Below are positions 1-12,292 of a stretch of DNA of 64,000 bases, piece by piece. Made by a program: the position numbers and the translations under genes. The stretch covers positions 23,171,249 through 23,235,248 of the forward strand of contig OZ014411.1 in NCBI GenBank assembly GCA_963965975.1. Reading direction: 5' to 3'. This DNA is from Xestospongia bergquistia (Eukaryota > Porifera > Demospongiae > Haplosclerida > Petrosiidae). Below the pieces are notes generated by a model. It made no database searches. It saw nothing but the letters and a program-made list of their open reading frames with translations, and was not told the DNA's origin. Position 1 is the stretch's first letter; each line of letters opens with the position of its first letter.

Positions 1-636
1 TTAAACATGTTACTGTGTTACATGAGAATCAAATGTCACTTAGTTTACTATATGTACAGAGAGTAAGATCTTTGAGTTGAAAGTTGACAGTGATTAATGT
101 AGTATCTCTGATCTGTATGGATATCGTCCAGTTTGTTGATATCTTGTGAGAGTATTAGAGCATACAACACTTTAACCTATACTAGTAACACTTTCAGATA
201 ATTCATTGAGAGTTGCTAGCTACCTAGCTTGGGGCTTGTTGAAGTTGTTAAGGGAAGAATTATTGGTTTCTTAGAATATATGTAAGTACATGTAGACAGA
301 CATATGATTCTAATAATAGGTATTACTTATAAACTCTCATCTCTTTATTGCTACTAATGTGTTTACAGCACTGAAATTCTATATTTCAGAAAAAAAAACT
401 ATGCTACAAAAAATTCAAATAGTCTTTTGTCAATGTACCTAACCTAGTTCTTTGTAGTGATAGAGCTTGTTTGTGTCACTCTGATATTGGATTAGGTAGA
501 CATGGTGTGAGAGCTGGGAGATGGATACTCTTGTGAAGATGACGATGTGTCTTGTCTTTACTAATGAACAATAACAAATATAATCATAAAAGTATGAGTT
601 ATCTTACTTCTAAAGTTATTTATTGTTTGTTAAGTA
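1..636. other. AT-rich sequence with no recognised gene
   Basis: Reading both strands I find no exon-like stretch, repeat array or RNA gene here. It lies downstream of the broken PPIL2-like copy and may hold the eroded end of its last exon. Confidence 0.5.
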
Positions 637-2979
637 CTAGTAAACCTCTTCATATGGATCTACAAATACTAATGTACCAATAATTTTGACAGTTAATTCT
701 CTCTTTATTTTGTGTAGAACATCCATTCCACCAACTAACCTACATTATATTATGAGAGATAAGTAATGATACTTTATAAAAAGTTACTGTACCTTCCAAA
801 TATGGAATTTTTTGGTTCAAATGAGGACAAGATTTGAATGGTTTGCCCCAGGCTGACTCATCTCCTTTTCCAGTGCCTGTAGGAACACCATCTTGGATCT
901 AGAGACAAAGAAAGAGGATTACAGTGAAATTCCTTTACAAAACTTACCATAAAATGTCCGATAGAGTGATGAAATACTAAAAAGACAAAGATAAGGAACA
1001 GATAAGTAAATTTACTAACTTGTATCATTATAATAATTTTTTTGCACAAGAGAATAAAGTTCTCACATGATTTTGGTACCTAAAAATAACAATGTCATTT
1101 TTGATGTGTCGTTTATTTACTATTAGCAACAAACCAAGTCACAGTGTAACTCTAAATTAAGATCACCCATATTGGTATGGACTCTGACATATCCTAAGAC
1201 AAATGGATTTACAGAAAACAAGTAAACAAATGAACAGACAGACAAATTATAGTAATAGATCCACACATTACTCAGTGAGGTAGTATAATTCCCTAAACTT
1301 TCTTTTAACTTGTCTATATCTAATCACATCAAGGTCCAGTATATCTAAGAGAGACACACCCACACATATAGCATATTATATGATCTATTTACCAGCTTCA
1401 TTCTCTGTTACTGGAGCAGACATCAACAGATGGTTTCACAATGGACACAATGATATATTACAGGAGCTTTATATTCTTCATAAAGTCCATCTAAAGTGGC
1501 TCTAACCTCAGGATTAATGACTAGTAAACAATATGTTAGATCTGTTCTTGCTCTTTCTAGTTCTATAGAGTTAAAAATAAACAATATTATAATTATAAAC
1601 ACAGATATAACAATAGTAGATGATGTGACCAACTCTAAGTAAAGAGGTCTTATTGTACAAATCTTGAACATATAAACAATGGCTACACAATAGGAAGTCT
1701 ACAAAATTTGATATGAAGGTATTTTTCTTACTACATAGCAAATTTAATAAACGTTCTGTTTAAGATGACCATGTAACAACTATTTGTATGTCAGTTCTGT
1801 TTGAAATCTTTTACATGATAAGATCCTTTCTATTAGATTTGGTCACAATATTATAATATAGTATAATGTTCATACATTCTTCATCCACAAATAAGTTGCT
1901 CTTCATGTGATGAGAACTGGAAATATCAAGTTTTTCAAGTGCAGTTGGATTCTATGTAATAAAATTGAGATGACCTTACTAATTATAAAGTAATTACAAT
2001 AATTACCTGTATAGTCATTATGTCACCTCTTTTAAAAGATTGTTCTGTCAAAAGATCTTGAAAGTGTTTAGTTTTAATATTTAATCTGTCAATTGCCTAT
2101 AGAAATGGAGGTCTGTTACTAATATTAGTAGCATAAAAAAGTAAGCATGCACTATTAATAGTAACATAATGATGCAATAATAAAACTATTTATAGTCCTC
2201 ATAAGAATAGACATTACCACTGGGACATATATATCAATAATGTGACTATTTTCATTTAAGACTTTGAAGGTGATTGGACAATCATATTGACTTGTCATGA
2301 ATGTTATTAGTGAATTAAGCCACACACACATTGATTAAATATGTAATACCTTTGGAATTTTTATGAAAATTCAATTTGATGAGTGACTTGGTATCCATTG
2401 GCTAAAATAATATAATCAATTACTAAAGGGTTAAAAATAACTATATATTACCTCTCCTGTTAAAGGATTATGACCATACTTCTTTAAATAGGGTACAATG
2501 TTCCTAGTAATACATCAAATATGAAGTAAGTCCATTGATCTATCCCCTTCTCTGTATTTCCCACATCTTTCTATCCATCTATTCATCCATTTATCTATCT
2601 GTCTGTCTATTGGATCCATCCATCAATCCCTCTGTTCATCCATCTCATAACTACTTACATCAGATCAAACACTACTCCATCAGATGTACAAAAAGAATCT
2701 TCAAATGGCCAAAGAGATAAACTAGACACACAATATTATCACGTCAGTTGTATTATATGTACTTACCTACAACAATTAAATGGAAGTCGTTTGAATTCTG
2801 ATCTTCCACCTTTAGCAGCAGGTGCTGCCTTCTTTCCACCATATATTGCGGACCATTCTGTACAAGTGAGGTATCTGATTGAGAGAGAAAGAAATGGAAT
2901 TTAAAATAGGAACATAATTTAACTACTTTCAGACCCGTTAATCTTTGTATTAAACTTACAATTTGTCTTTCTTGAGCGG
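637..2979 (-). pseudogene. PPIL2-like: PPIL2-like U-box/cyclophilin pseudogene with introns
   Basis: Minus-strand exon remnants follow human PPIL2 (a U-box plus cyclophilin-type peptidyl-prolyl isomerase) in order: 2960-2979 (PLKKDK), 2767-2874 (YLTCTEWSAIYGGKK), 2452-2503 (NIVPYLKKYGHNPLTGE), 2350-2401, about 2218-2283, 2007-2096 (AIDRLNIKTKHFQDLL), about 1880-1951, 1393-1562, 1135-1193 (GYVRVHTNMGDLNLELHCD), 1020-1079, 948-976, 793-898 (IQDGVPTGTGKGDESAWGK) and 637-734 (VGGMDVL to VFVDPYEEV, then stop). Most keep AG/GT borders, so this is a duplicated copy, not a processed one. Lesions: no start codon and an in-frame stop before the first exon; the exon after the GGKK segment is missing; a 1-nt loss in 1020-1079; a shift inside 1393-1562; about 38 core cyclophilin codons missing in 793-898; a shortened C-terminus. 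The alignment is to PPIL2 recalled from memory. Assembly errors could explain one lesion but not all of them. Confidence 0.85.
2530..2670. repeat. Degenerate TCCA/TCTA microsatellite
   Basis: An imperfect run of tccatc/tctatc/tcatcc tetramers fills the interval where the second U-box exon of the PPIL2-like copy would be expected. The only open frame across it is the low-complexity translation of the repeat. Confidence 0.75.
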
Positions 2980-2999
2980 TTAACGGGTTAAAAATTAAA

Positions 3000-3740
3000 G
3001 TCACGCCTACTTTAATGAAGATTTGAGATTTTTGTCAACGGTCCAGCTCACTACAATGCCAAGGGACCAACATTAGGCAAATGGTTGATCTTCAAACACA
3101 TCTCCTGTATAGGTCAGGTCTGGGAGACAATAAGTTAGGCTGTGGTATCTGGTGAACTGGGAGTTACTTATTATGTTAATAGAAAAAAGAATGGTAGTGA
3201 CACTATTTTCAGTCTCTTCTGTTCTCAATGTAACAATATTAGTTGTTCTGACGTTGTTAGGTAGTAATTCTCTACATACCAAAACAAATTGTGTAAATCT
3301 TTAGTTTTCAAAATGAGGGCATGTAGTGTCACCACACCTGAATATTTATATTTTTCTCGGATTCATCATTCTTAATTTACTTTTAATAATATACATACTG
3401 TCTCATATTTTATTATTACTTACTACATTTAAAATTAAAAAAAAAAACATTGTAAAACATTGTAATACAATTGCCATCTCTGCTATCTTGTTTGCATTCT
3501 TTCTATTAATGTTACACATCCCTCCTTTTATTTCCATTTTTAGAAAATCAAAGTTGAAGATCATTGATATAATGTAGTAGTCAAAGAATGGTATTAAAAC
3601 AAGAAAAGATATAGAAATTATATAGAAAAAGAGTTAAGCTATGAATATCATTAATGCCACCGTATCACCACCTTAAGATAATGTAAATTAGATCTATATT
3701 ATTGCAGAAAACCTTATGTACAAAAACAATGCAGTATTTA
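3000..3740. other. Intergenic AT-rich spacer
   Basis: Short open frames occur on both strands, including a hydrophobic one at 3326-3577 (+). None shows splice structure or a recognised domain. It separates the PPIL2-like pseudogene from the 3' end of the Roc-COR-Death gene. Confidence 0.5.
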
Positions 3741-3742
3741 TG

Positions 3743-6700
3743 TTATGTTGTGGTTGCAGATTCTATTTCACAAGCAATTCGATGTTCATCTATATTTCTA
3801 AGAGCTTTAATAAAATCAGTTCTATTAGCTCTACCTCCTTTCAACCACTTCACTAGCATGTCTTTCCGAGATGGTGCAGGCTGAAAAAAATTGGCTGCTT
3901 TAATATCCTTTATCACAGTATCTTTAATACCAAGGTGAATACCCAATATCTCCCAGTCTTCTACCTCTTTTAAAATCATCACCAACAAAGATAAGTGGCA
4001 CTCATCTACACAGTAAGAATAAATATGTGACTCCAATGTTAATGTATAATGAATTACCTAAAGGTCCATCTGGCAAGGATGAGCATACAGGAATAATATC
4101 TACATTTTCATCTAATATGGAATAAAGTGATAACTAATGATGTTAAATGGTTTATGTACATGCACTCTAACTATTAAAGATGTAAAAAGTATTTTTCAAA
4201 TAAAATTAACCTGTTTCCTTATTTGTTGCAGTAGAAGAGGTAGTGTTTTTAGAATCTGTTAGATTTAAGATGAATTAATAATGTTACATATATTACAGGA
4301 CTCACCAACAAACCAACATGTTTGTCTACTGTCAGTCAATAGAAGTGTAGGAAGCTCTTTTTCAATACTACACCTTGCAGCTGGAGGATCTTCATTTAAT
4401 GATAAAATTACTGGATGTGATTTGTGGCCTTTTAAACGATGTTCTTGTTTACATGGGACAGAAACTTCAGCATTTAAGGTGTCTTTGTCATAAGCAAGTA
4501 TATTAGCACAGGTTGTAATGGCTTCGCAAATCACATCACGAAGTTTAAAGCAATTCTTTGGAAGACCATTGTAGTATACCTCCATCCAATAAAATTGATC
4601 AACCAGTAGTATGGAACCAAATAGATCATCAGAATAAAGTAAAATGGCATAGCGTAGCTGTCTTGGGAAGGTTGGCGAACGACTATCAATGAAAAACTTT
4701 GGCTTTTTTTTCCTACCAACTAAAGATACTACAACAGCTGGAAAAACACCCTGAAATACATAATAATCAGTATTATGACAGAACTGGCTAATATGTATAT
4801 GTACACAATAGGGTTTAGTATCAAGATATATGATTATATTACAGAATATTTCTAATTTATACTCACCTGAGGCACTATCTCACTCTCAAAGGTGATTATC
4901 AAGGGATCACATGTTGTTGTAAATATAGATATATCATCTTCTGCTGCTTGACAAGGTGGTAACACAACTGGCATGAAATAACGCTTTATAGAGTCAGTTG
5001 AGTCAACAGAAGCAATAATACATAGATATTGAAGCAATTCTAGAAACTCGCTTTTCATGAATAAAGAAGACACAAAGGGAAGACAAAGTTTATCTACTAA
5101 AGATTCTTCAAAAATTCCATTTTCACGAAAAAGACGTTGAGTGTCAGGAGATATAGATTGGCCTTCAGGCAATATCTCTGTTATTAAATCCACAAAGGAT
5201 ACTCGAATTAAAGATGAAAGCATATCAAGAAGGTATTGCGGATTAGTGAAAATGACGTTTGGGAGGACAACAGGAAAATACAAAAACAAAGCCATTGAGT
5301 GTAAGTAGGTAATAGCTTTCAACAAGTCATCTCTTTTTATTTCAAATTTATCTCCAATATTACAGCAAGACTCAAGCGACAGCATTCCATGTTCTTCTTG
5401 TGATGCTTCCTCCTTCACACGGATTTCGAACATATACCAACTGACAGGTATTGGAATAGTAAAACCAATTTCACTCATATAGGACACCATACGTTCCCGA
5501 ATTGAAGCTGATATTTTTTCCCGATTTAATCGACAAAGATTGTCAACAGGATGTATTAGCTCTTGAGAAGATTCTTTGTAGAAAATGAAGTGGTCACGAA
5601 ACTCGTGTAGTGAAGACAGAATTTGAGCATTCTTTTTACGTAAAGATTCAAAGAAAAGCATTCTAATGCCACTAACTTTGTCATACTTAGTACCAACAAT
5701 TATAAACAAAGGTTTTGTTGTTACACTTTGGTTTCCTTTTACTACAACTTTATTTTTAGAAGCAACTACTGAACGCACAAAATGCTCTATAAGTTGTAGA
5801 TTGGTCATTTGCAACTCACTAGGTTGATTAAGCAGCTTACCACCAAGGGAATAAGAAAACTGAGGTTTATCAGATAACTTTTCTGATAAATTTGTGCAAA
5901 TAATGTTGATTGAATTACAACGAAGAAAGGCACGTGACACATCAGCAAATTGTGGTTGACCACCACTATCAAGAATGTGTATCCATGAGGCTTTATGGAG
6001 ACCTTTGGATGTCTTTCGCTCTTCAAGAACTTTGATAATATCTGCTGAATAGTTATCAACATTCAATTTGGGTGTAGGAGGTGATTCAATACATGAAGGG
6101 TTGTTTGATGTGAGTTCATTTTCATATGGTAGAGGTGCCATATTGTCTGACTTGATATCTGTAATTGTTTCATTTTGTGAAATAGCAGGAGTTGATGTAT
6201 TAGTTAAAACTGGTGTTAGAACAGAATCAGCCTCTTCAACTTGTTGTAATGAATGACTAGTTATTGGAGATGCTGTAGATATTGTGTCATTGGCAGAACT
6301 ATTGCAACTTTCTTCAAGGGCTATGTTTTGTACTTCGGATAATTGGTGGGATATAAGTAACATGTTACTAGTAGGCTGTGATGAGTACTTTGTAGTAGCT
6401 ATATCATCAACTATGTTTTGTAATTTAGGTGGCTGCTCTTGATTATCTTTATCGTCAAATTCTTGTTCAAGAGCACGAATGGCATCTGATAACATATTCA
6501 AAAGATCAAGGCCTGTAACCCTCTCCCAAATTTTAGTTTTATTTTGATTAGTGACTCTCTCTATGGCACGAATTGGTCGAGTTGCTAGTGCTGTGCTATT
6601 GTGCACTTCAGGTGCTGGCCAATTAAAAAGCAATGATTTAAATGATGTTTTACCAACACAGGGTGGTCCCATCAAAACAAGCCTCAAGTTAGTAAGAGAG

Positions 6701-9585
6701 ACAGTTCCTTTGTGAAGACCTTTTTTAAATGTTAGATGTAGTTCTACAAGAGAGAAATACGAGTAGTCAATTGTAGTCATAAGAAAGACCAATACATCAA
6801 AATTAATTCCACTTAATAAGAATATAAAAAGTATATGCTATTATGAAATATTATAACAATTTTCTATAGCACTGAATAAATTATTGAGTTCTTTTGACAA
6901 CTATCTTATAGTTTATTTAGAATTCAAGTGAATTACCCACTGTATAATTAGTAGATATGCTATACTATTACATAGAAACAAATTATACAGTGTGAGTAAT
7001 TCATAGCAATTTTGGATTCCATAGTAATCAATCTATGTATAACTAGAAAATATATTAAGGAATTGTAAACATTAAAGTAATAACAATTTATTATTATGAT
7101 ACAATAATAACACTATTATTGTGATATCACATATAGTAGGCATAGATAATTTAAAATGCAATACATTTACCTATATCAGTCAGATATCTAAGAACTTTTC
7201 TTTGACCGAATCTTTCTGCTAAATTAATAGGTTTGTTACCTTTCTATGAGAAGAAAGAGAATATTTTACTTTAAACTCTTGGGATTATATCAGTTCACTA
7301 ATTTTGTACTATAAACAGTTATCTAATAGTATGCATATGTATCCTTGAAGCCTGGTCTTCACTATAAGATAGTAACTGACCTCATCTTTAGAATTGTAGT
7401 CAGCATTACCTTTTTCTATCAATATTTTTACTACATCATAATAACCATACATTGCTGCATGATGAAGACAAGTACGTCCATACTATATACAAAAAATTAA
7501 TTAACATAGTTGTATATACAATTAATTAATGCACGAAGGTTTAGAATTTAATAAACATGCACTACTTTACATGTAAACTAAAACAATCTTACCAACAACT
7601 CTAATACATACATGTTACATACATTATTCAATATCAACTTTTAGCAAGACTTAATTAAAACTACAATTGCAAGTACACAAGTACTTAATTAAAACTACAA
7701 TTGGAAGTACACAAGTACTTAATTAAAACTACAAATTGGAAGTACACAAGTACTTAATTAAAACTACAATTGGAAGTACACATGTACTTAATTAAAACTA
7801 CAATTGGAAGTACACATGTACTTAATTAAAACTACAATTGGAAGTACACAAGTACTTAATTAAAACTACAAATTGGAAGTACACAAGTACTTAATTAAAA
7901 CTACAATTGGAAGTACACATGTACTTAATTAAAACTACAATTGGAAGTACACAAGTACTTAATTAAAACTACAAATTGGAAGTACACAAGTACTTAATTA
8001 AAACTACAATTGGAAGTACACATGTACTTAATTAAAACTACAATTGGAAGTACACATGTACTTAATTAAAACTACAAATTGGAAGTACACAAGTACTTAA
8101 TTAAAACTACAATTGGAAGTACACAAGTACTTAATTAAAACTACAAATTGGAAGTACACAAGTACTTAATTAAAACTACAATTGGAAGTACACATGTACT
8201 TAATTAAAACTACAATTGGAAGTACACATGTACTTAATTAAAACTACAATTGGAAGTACACAAGTACTTAATTAAAACTACAAATTGGAAGTACACAAGT
8301 ACTTAATTAAAACTACAATTGGAAGTACACATGTACTTAATTAAAACTACAATTGGAAGTACACATGTACTTAATTAAAACTACAAATTGGAAGTACACA
8401 AGTACTTAATTAAAACTACAATTGGAAGTACACAAGTACTTAATTAAAACTACAATTGGAAGTACACAAGTACTTAATTAAAACTACAATTGGAAGTACA
8501 CAAGTGAGTTATGTTCAAAGAAGGCCATAAAATACATAATAGACATTCTATATACAAAATCTGAATATAATCTGACTATATATATCTGACCTGATTTGTA
8601 AAATGGGACCACTTATGTCAAAACATTTGTGCATGGCTGATTTGTAGACAAACCACTGTTAAAACATCTCAAACATCTGTTTTGTATACATACAGTTGCT
8701 ATACATGCATAACTATTCTATATGTATGGAAAACTGTTTTTTTTTATGTTTTAACAGTGATTTCTTTACAAATCAGGTCACAAATGTTTTGACAGAAGTG
8801 ATTTTTTTTACAAATCAGGTCACATATGTATAGTTAACATTGCTTGCATGTTGTATGCTTTTGTAACAACAAGTTAAGGTTATGTAGTATTCTGTTTACC
8901 AATTTGTCACTTTATATATTATATTTAATTACTGTTAACAAAACAGTCATGTATAATAGTCAGATAATAATGTCACATATACTTATGTACTGATATAATG
9001 TATTTACTTCACAACGAAAATTTGGATCTGCACCATGATGTAGAAGAAAGTAAACAACATTATTGTGTCGATTCTCTGAAGCATACCAAAGACATGTTTT
9101 CAGTCCCTATATGTAGAAGTTAAAATTAAAATTATCAAAATTGCTAACTCCATATAATTCCCAATACTAACTTGTAGAATTATTATTGCTTACGTAATTC
9201 CATACAAAATTGATTGGTTGATTTAAAAAGTAGTTGTTATACAGGTATATGTATGTAGCAAATTATTTCTTGCAAACTGAAAGTAAACATCATACTGTTT
9301 TCAATAACTGATGTGCTGTTGAATTGACCATGCACACAATTGATGAATTACCAAAAAATCCAATCTTTGTTTGACTGTTTCAGTTATAATTACTTAAGCA
9401 GAGAGTCTAAACTTAATTATGCACTATACAACTATACATAGTAATTTGAAATACACTATCTCATTAGATAGCTACCAGTAATTATTAATAGGTTAAAAAA
9501 TTGTAGATTAATTAATTCAGTAAGTTTTTTAGTAATATAGCTATAATTATATATATTTTATTGAATTAAATATATACATATAGAT

Positions 9586-9618
<33 letters not shown>

Positions 9619-10894
9619 CAGATATAGACATAGATGTATACACATATATACATATATATAACTGATAATGCTAAAAGATGAAATACAGAATGATTGACAC
9701 TTACAAACTCTGTTTCATCAAAAGCATTGAGATTGGCTCCATTCTGTAATGCCTTTTTAACATAATCAAGGTTACCTTTACAAGAAGCTTCAATTAGAAA
9801 GTTATCCTACATAGAAGATAATAAATGTATTATTATATCACCTATTTAATAATTATATAAATATAAACTTGTAGAAATGAAATAATTTTAAACTCACAAT
9901 ATCACGTTGTTTGACATCTTGTCCTGTTTGAAGGGCTCTTTCAACATTTGAAATTCTTTCATTTCTAACAGACTCAACAAAACGATAATCCTTTGTTGAT
10001 ATGCAAAGAAAATGATTAAGTTAGTAGAAATTTTTAAAATAAAAAGCAATAATATATATATCTGCATATGACCTGGGAGAAGCATACTCTCACATTGCAA
10101 CACTGTGCTGAAGCACACACAAAATTAATGAAAGATAATTCATGGACATCTTGGCTTTCCCAAACCATGCAAAGTGTTAGGTATGCTCCCATCTCAGAAA
10201 TTGATTTTTCTGCTCTAACCACTAAATTACAAAAGATATAATGGAAATTAAGATGAAATAGCATCCCAGTTGGAATTGGCTGCCAACTTTCTTGCTTCAC
10301 CATGGATAGTACGGTTGTCGAAAGGAATTCATTAATTGTGTAATATTATATAACTGTGGTTTGTAATATTACGCGTTAAAAAATGGTAATCAATCCATAT
10401 ATAGCCAATAGCCAAGACAATATTCCACTATCACAGCAGCAAGCAAGACAAACTACTTAAGAGGTTATAATTTCGCACTGAATATGATAGCGAATTAAGT
10501 TAGTACTAACTTATGAAAAGACCTAAAAACAAAGAACAGGACAACAGACGTGAAGAGTTCGTTAGCGGTAATTAACACGTACTACATAAAAATATTGTAG
10601 TTTGCTCAAGTATCTGTTGACTAAACAGTGGTTTCCCCAGGAATGCTGGGGAAGGAGACAACTGCACTATGTGTGGGAGACCAGACCCTTTCAAAGGGTC
10701 TGGGCTCACGAGACTACATGAATGAAATCTATGCTAAAATACATATAATGTTTCATTGCGTATCCTTTAAAACAAATCTACTCAGTGCTTAGGATAGCCA
10801 CAAGATTTCTGGCAATACATTAAGTGAAATATACATCACACAGTCTTTTAACACTCACCAACTCTGACTGATCAACAAGGACATAAGAAGTCAT
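3743..10894 (-). CDS. Ankyrin-Roc-COR-Death domain protein (DAPK-like architecture without kinase)
   Basis: Eleven exons join in frame into about 1,062 residues: 10859-10894 (start), 9898-9990, 9705-9806, 9008-9106, 7381-7482, 7171-7243, 4867-6743, 4306-4750, 4211-4255, 4058-4111 and 3743-4005 (stop). Exons 2-6 encode about five ankyrin repeats (residues 13-168; for example LKTCLWYASENR...LLHHGADPN). The large exon is a Roc GTPase: P-loop GPPCVGKT at about 194-201, LDSGGQPQF (G3) at about 427, TKYD (G4) at about 520, then a COR-like region. The last exon is a Death domain (DWEILGIHLGI...MLVKWLKGG). ANK-Roc-COR-Death is the layout of DAPK1 without its kinase and calmodulin segments. By family knowledge it would be a cytosolic GTPase-regulated scaffold in death or immune signalling. 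About 200 Ser/Thr/Asn-rich residues separate G1 from G3. The start rests on ATG followed by a GTGAGT donor in phase 0; the first exon is the least certain. Confidence 0.88.
7649..8504. repeat. 34/35-bp minisatellite, about 25 units, in an intron
   Basis: The unit is tacttaattaaaactacaat followed by tggaagtacacaag, in four variants: ca(a)attgg length (34 or 35 bp) and caag versus catg. The variants recur in a mostly regular four-unit cycle (short-caag, long-caag, short-catg, short-catg), so there is a higher-order period of about 137 bp. Each unit holds the inverted pair gtactt...aagtac. It lies in the intron between ankyrin exons 9008-9106 and 7381-7482. Confidence 0.95.
8587..8822. mobile_element. 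MITE-like element with about 80-bp terminal inverted repeats
   Basis: The left arm starts tgacctgatttgtaaa and the right arm ends tttacaaatcaggtca. The arms are near-complementary for about 80 bp around a short AT-rich centre. There is no coding capacity. It sits just beside the minisatellite in the same intron. I could not fix a target-site duplication. Confidence 0.75.
9580..9636. repeat. GATA microsatellite
   Basis: About ten perfect gata tetramers flanked by imperfect gatata/gaca copies, inside an intron of the ankyrin-Roc-COR-Death gene. Confidence 0.9.
10633..10703. repeat. Pair of GC-rich hairpins
   Basis: Two back-to-back palindromes lie in AT-rich DNA: ttccccag/ctggggaa with a 5-nt loop (10633-10653), and ccagaccctt+t/a+aagggtctgg with a 1-nt loop (10681-10703). 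They fall in the first intron of the ankyrin-Roc-COR-Death gene. The local base composition differs from the surroundings, so a short mobile-element remnant is likely; a structured RNA is possible but unsupported. Confidence 0.6.
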
Positions 10895-11640
10895 GACGCT
10901 TTACAATGGTTGCCACTAACCACAAAAGGATGGAATTTAATACAGATTACGTCCTACACTTCCGGCAGGAAATCTTTATTTCGTTACGTAATAGTTTATG
11001 TTTAGAGTTAGCATTTCTTGCCGGATGTATGAGCACTCCCAATAAGTAAATACTGTTAACAAACTAAATCATCTGAAACAGAGCACGTTGACTATTCTGT
11101 TCAGGCTCAGTGTGACAGTTAAAATTGATATCGATATTTATTGATCACAGCATGGATGCATTCTTAACATAAAATTGCAACAACCACCTTCAGTCTCAGT
11201 TAGATTGATTTGAGGTTTAAATGATGAATAAGTGGGAAGAAGCATTAGCACTTGTATAAAATTACAGCTGGTAATAGAAAAGTCAATACATTCCAATACT
11301 GAACAGAAAACATTTCTCCATCTGTTCATACGCTACAAAATACAGTTAATTGTAACCATTAACTTGAGTTAACTACATTTTCACATGTATCTCATTTCTT
11401 CACAATTGATTCAGTGATCTCAATAGGTTAAGGGTATAACAGCATTGCCATATGTAATGAGATGACAAAATTAAATAATTTATTAAGGTGCTTTTCATTT
11501 TGATGTACTATTACCTGCTATTCTCAAATAGACTGTTCTTAATATTATAATAATAAGTAAGCGTATTATATATGATTTAGTGCAAGTATTCTATGACAGG
11601 TAACAAAGCAAACGTATATAATTTACCAAGATAAGATTAT
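10895..11640. other. Spacer between the Roc-COR-Death 5' end and the DUSP-like gene
   Basis: It should hold the promoter and 5' UTR of the minus-strand Roc-COR-Death gene, whose start codon is at 10894. I see no TATA box or initiator I could defend, and no convincing exon. Confidence 0.4.
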
Positions 11641-11642
11641 TG

Positions 11643-12292
11643 TTATTGTTTGCACAAATACTCTTTGTATTCTTGTAATGATTTTTCTTGGGACTTTGTC
11701 TCTATGGCATGAATTGGGTATCTTCTAGCTCTGGTTTCCCTAATAGCTTCATTTGCAGACATTTCATTATTTGTGTATAAAAGATAGGCTGCTAACATGG
11801 TTCCAGTTCGACCAACACCTGCACGGCAGTGTATGCCTACAGGACCTTTGGCATTTTTAATTATTTCATTTACTTTCTGCATCTGTGGTTAAAGGAGAAA
11901 AATAGTATTTTTATTTTAATACTGGTATGCATACATACCTTAATATTCTCATACATATAAGCATATATTTAATACATGAATACCTGCTCCATGGTTGGTG
12001 CAGTGAAATTTTTAAAAACAACTGGATAAACTACTATTCCGTTACTTTTGGCTTCATCAAGATAACTTGGTGGATCATCTTCCAGGTTTATCAAAACTTT
12101 TATTCCATTTTCTTTTAAGTACTTCATATTTCCTGTCATTCCAGGATATGCCATGGCAGCTAATGTGTCCTTCTCAAACCATTTGAAATTATAAGGTTCA
12201 ATCTGATCGTTTTGACTAACAACTAACTTCATATGATCGATAGACTTAGATTCCATTTTTCTTGATACTTGATATATTATTATGTGATACAC
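11643..12292 (-). CDS. DUSP23-like: DUSP23-like dual-specificity phosphatase, copy 1
   Basis: Two exons, 11984-12292 and 11643-11882, are joined by a 101-bp GT-AG intron (donor after GAGCAG, acceptor CACAG). The product is 182 residues, or 170 if the second Met (MESKSID, codon at 12254-12256) is used. Exon 2 carries the cysteine-phosphatase loop [11 protein letters not shown], with Cys and Arg spaced as in CX5R. It is followed by the [12 protein letters not shown] helix expected in DUSP23/VHZ. Exon 1 carries the NFKWF...[13 protein letters not shown] segment of the same family. DUSP23 enzymes are small single-domain phosphatases of the cytosol and nucleus; substrates cannot be read from sequence. 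A near-identical second copy is at 32450-33100. Confidence 0.88.

Noticed and set aside
1423-1671. Membrane protein with one transmembrane segment (-)
   Set aside because: The hydrophobic part is intron read-through; the C-terminal half is a PPIL2-like exon (1393-1562).
3326-3577. 83-codon hydrophobic frame (+), possible small membrane protein
   Set aside because: It is built from att/tta-rich DNA, has no signal-like start, splice structure or homologue I recognise, and such frames are common by chance at this base composition.
7649-8504. CRISPR-like array
   Set aside because: There are no unique spacers between units and the DNA is eukaryotic with spliced genes; it is a minisatellite.
10034-10303. 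89-codon frame (-) as the first exon of the Roc-COR-Death gene
   Set aside because: The exon at 10859-10894 joins 9898-9990 in phase with proper donor and acceptor; this frame lies in the intron between them.
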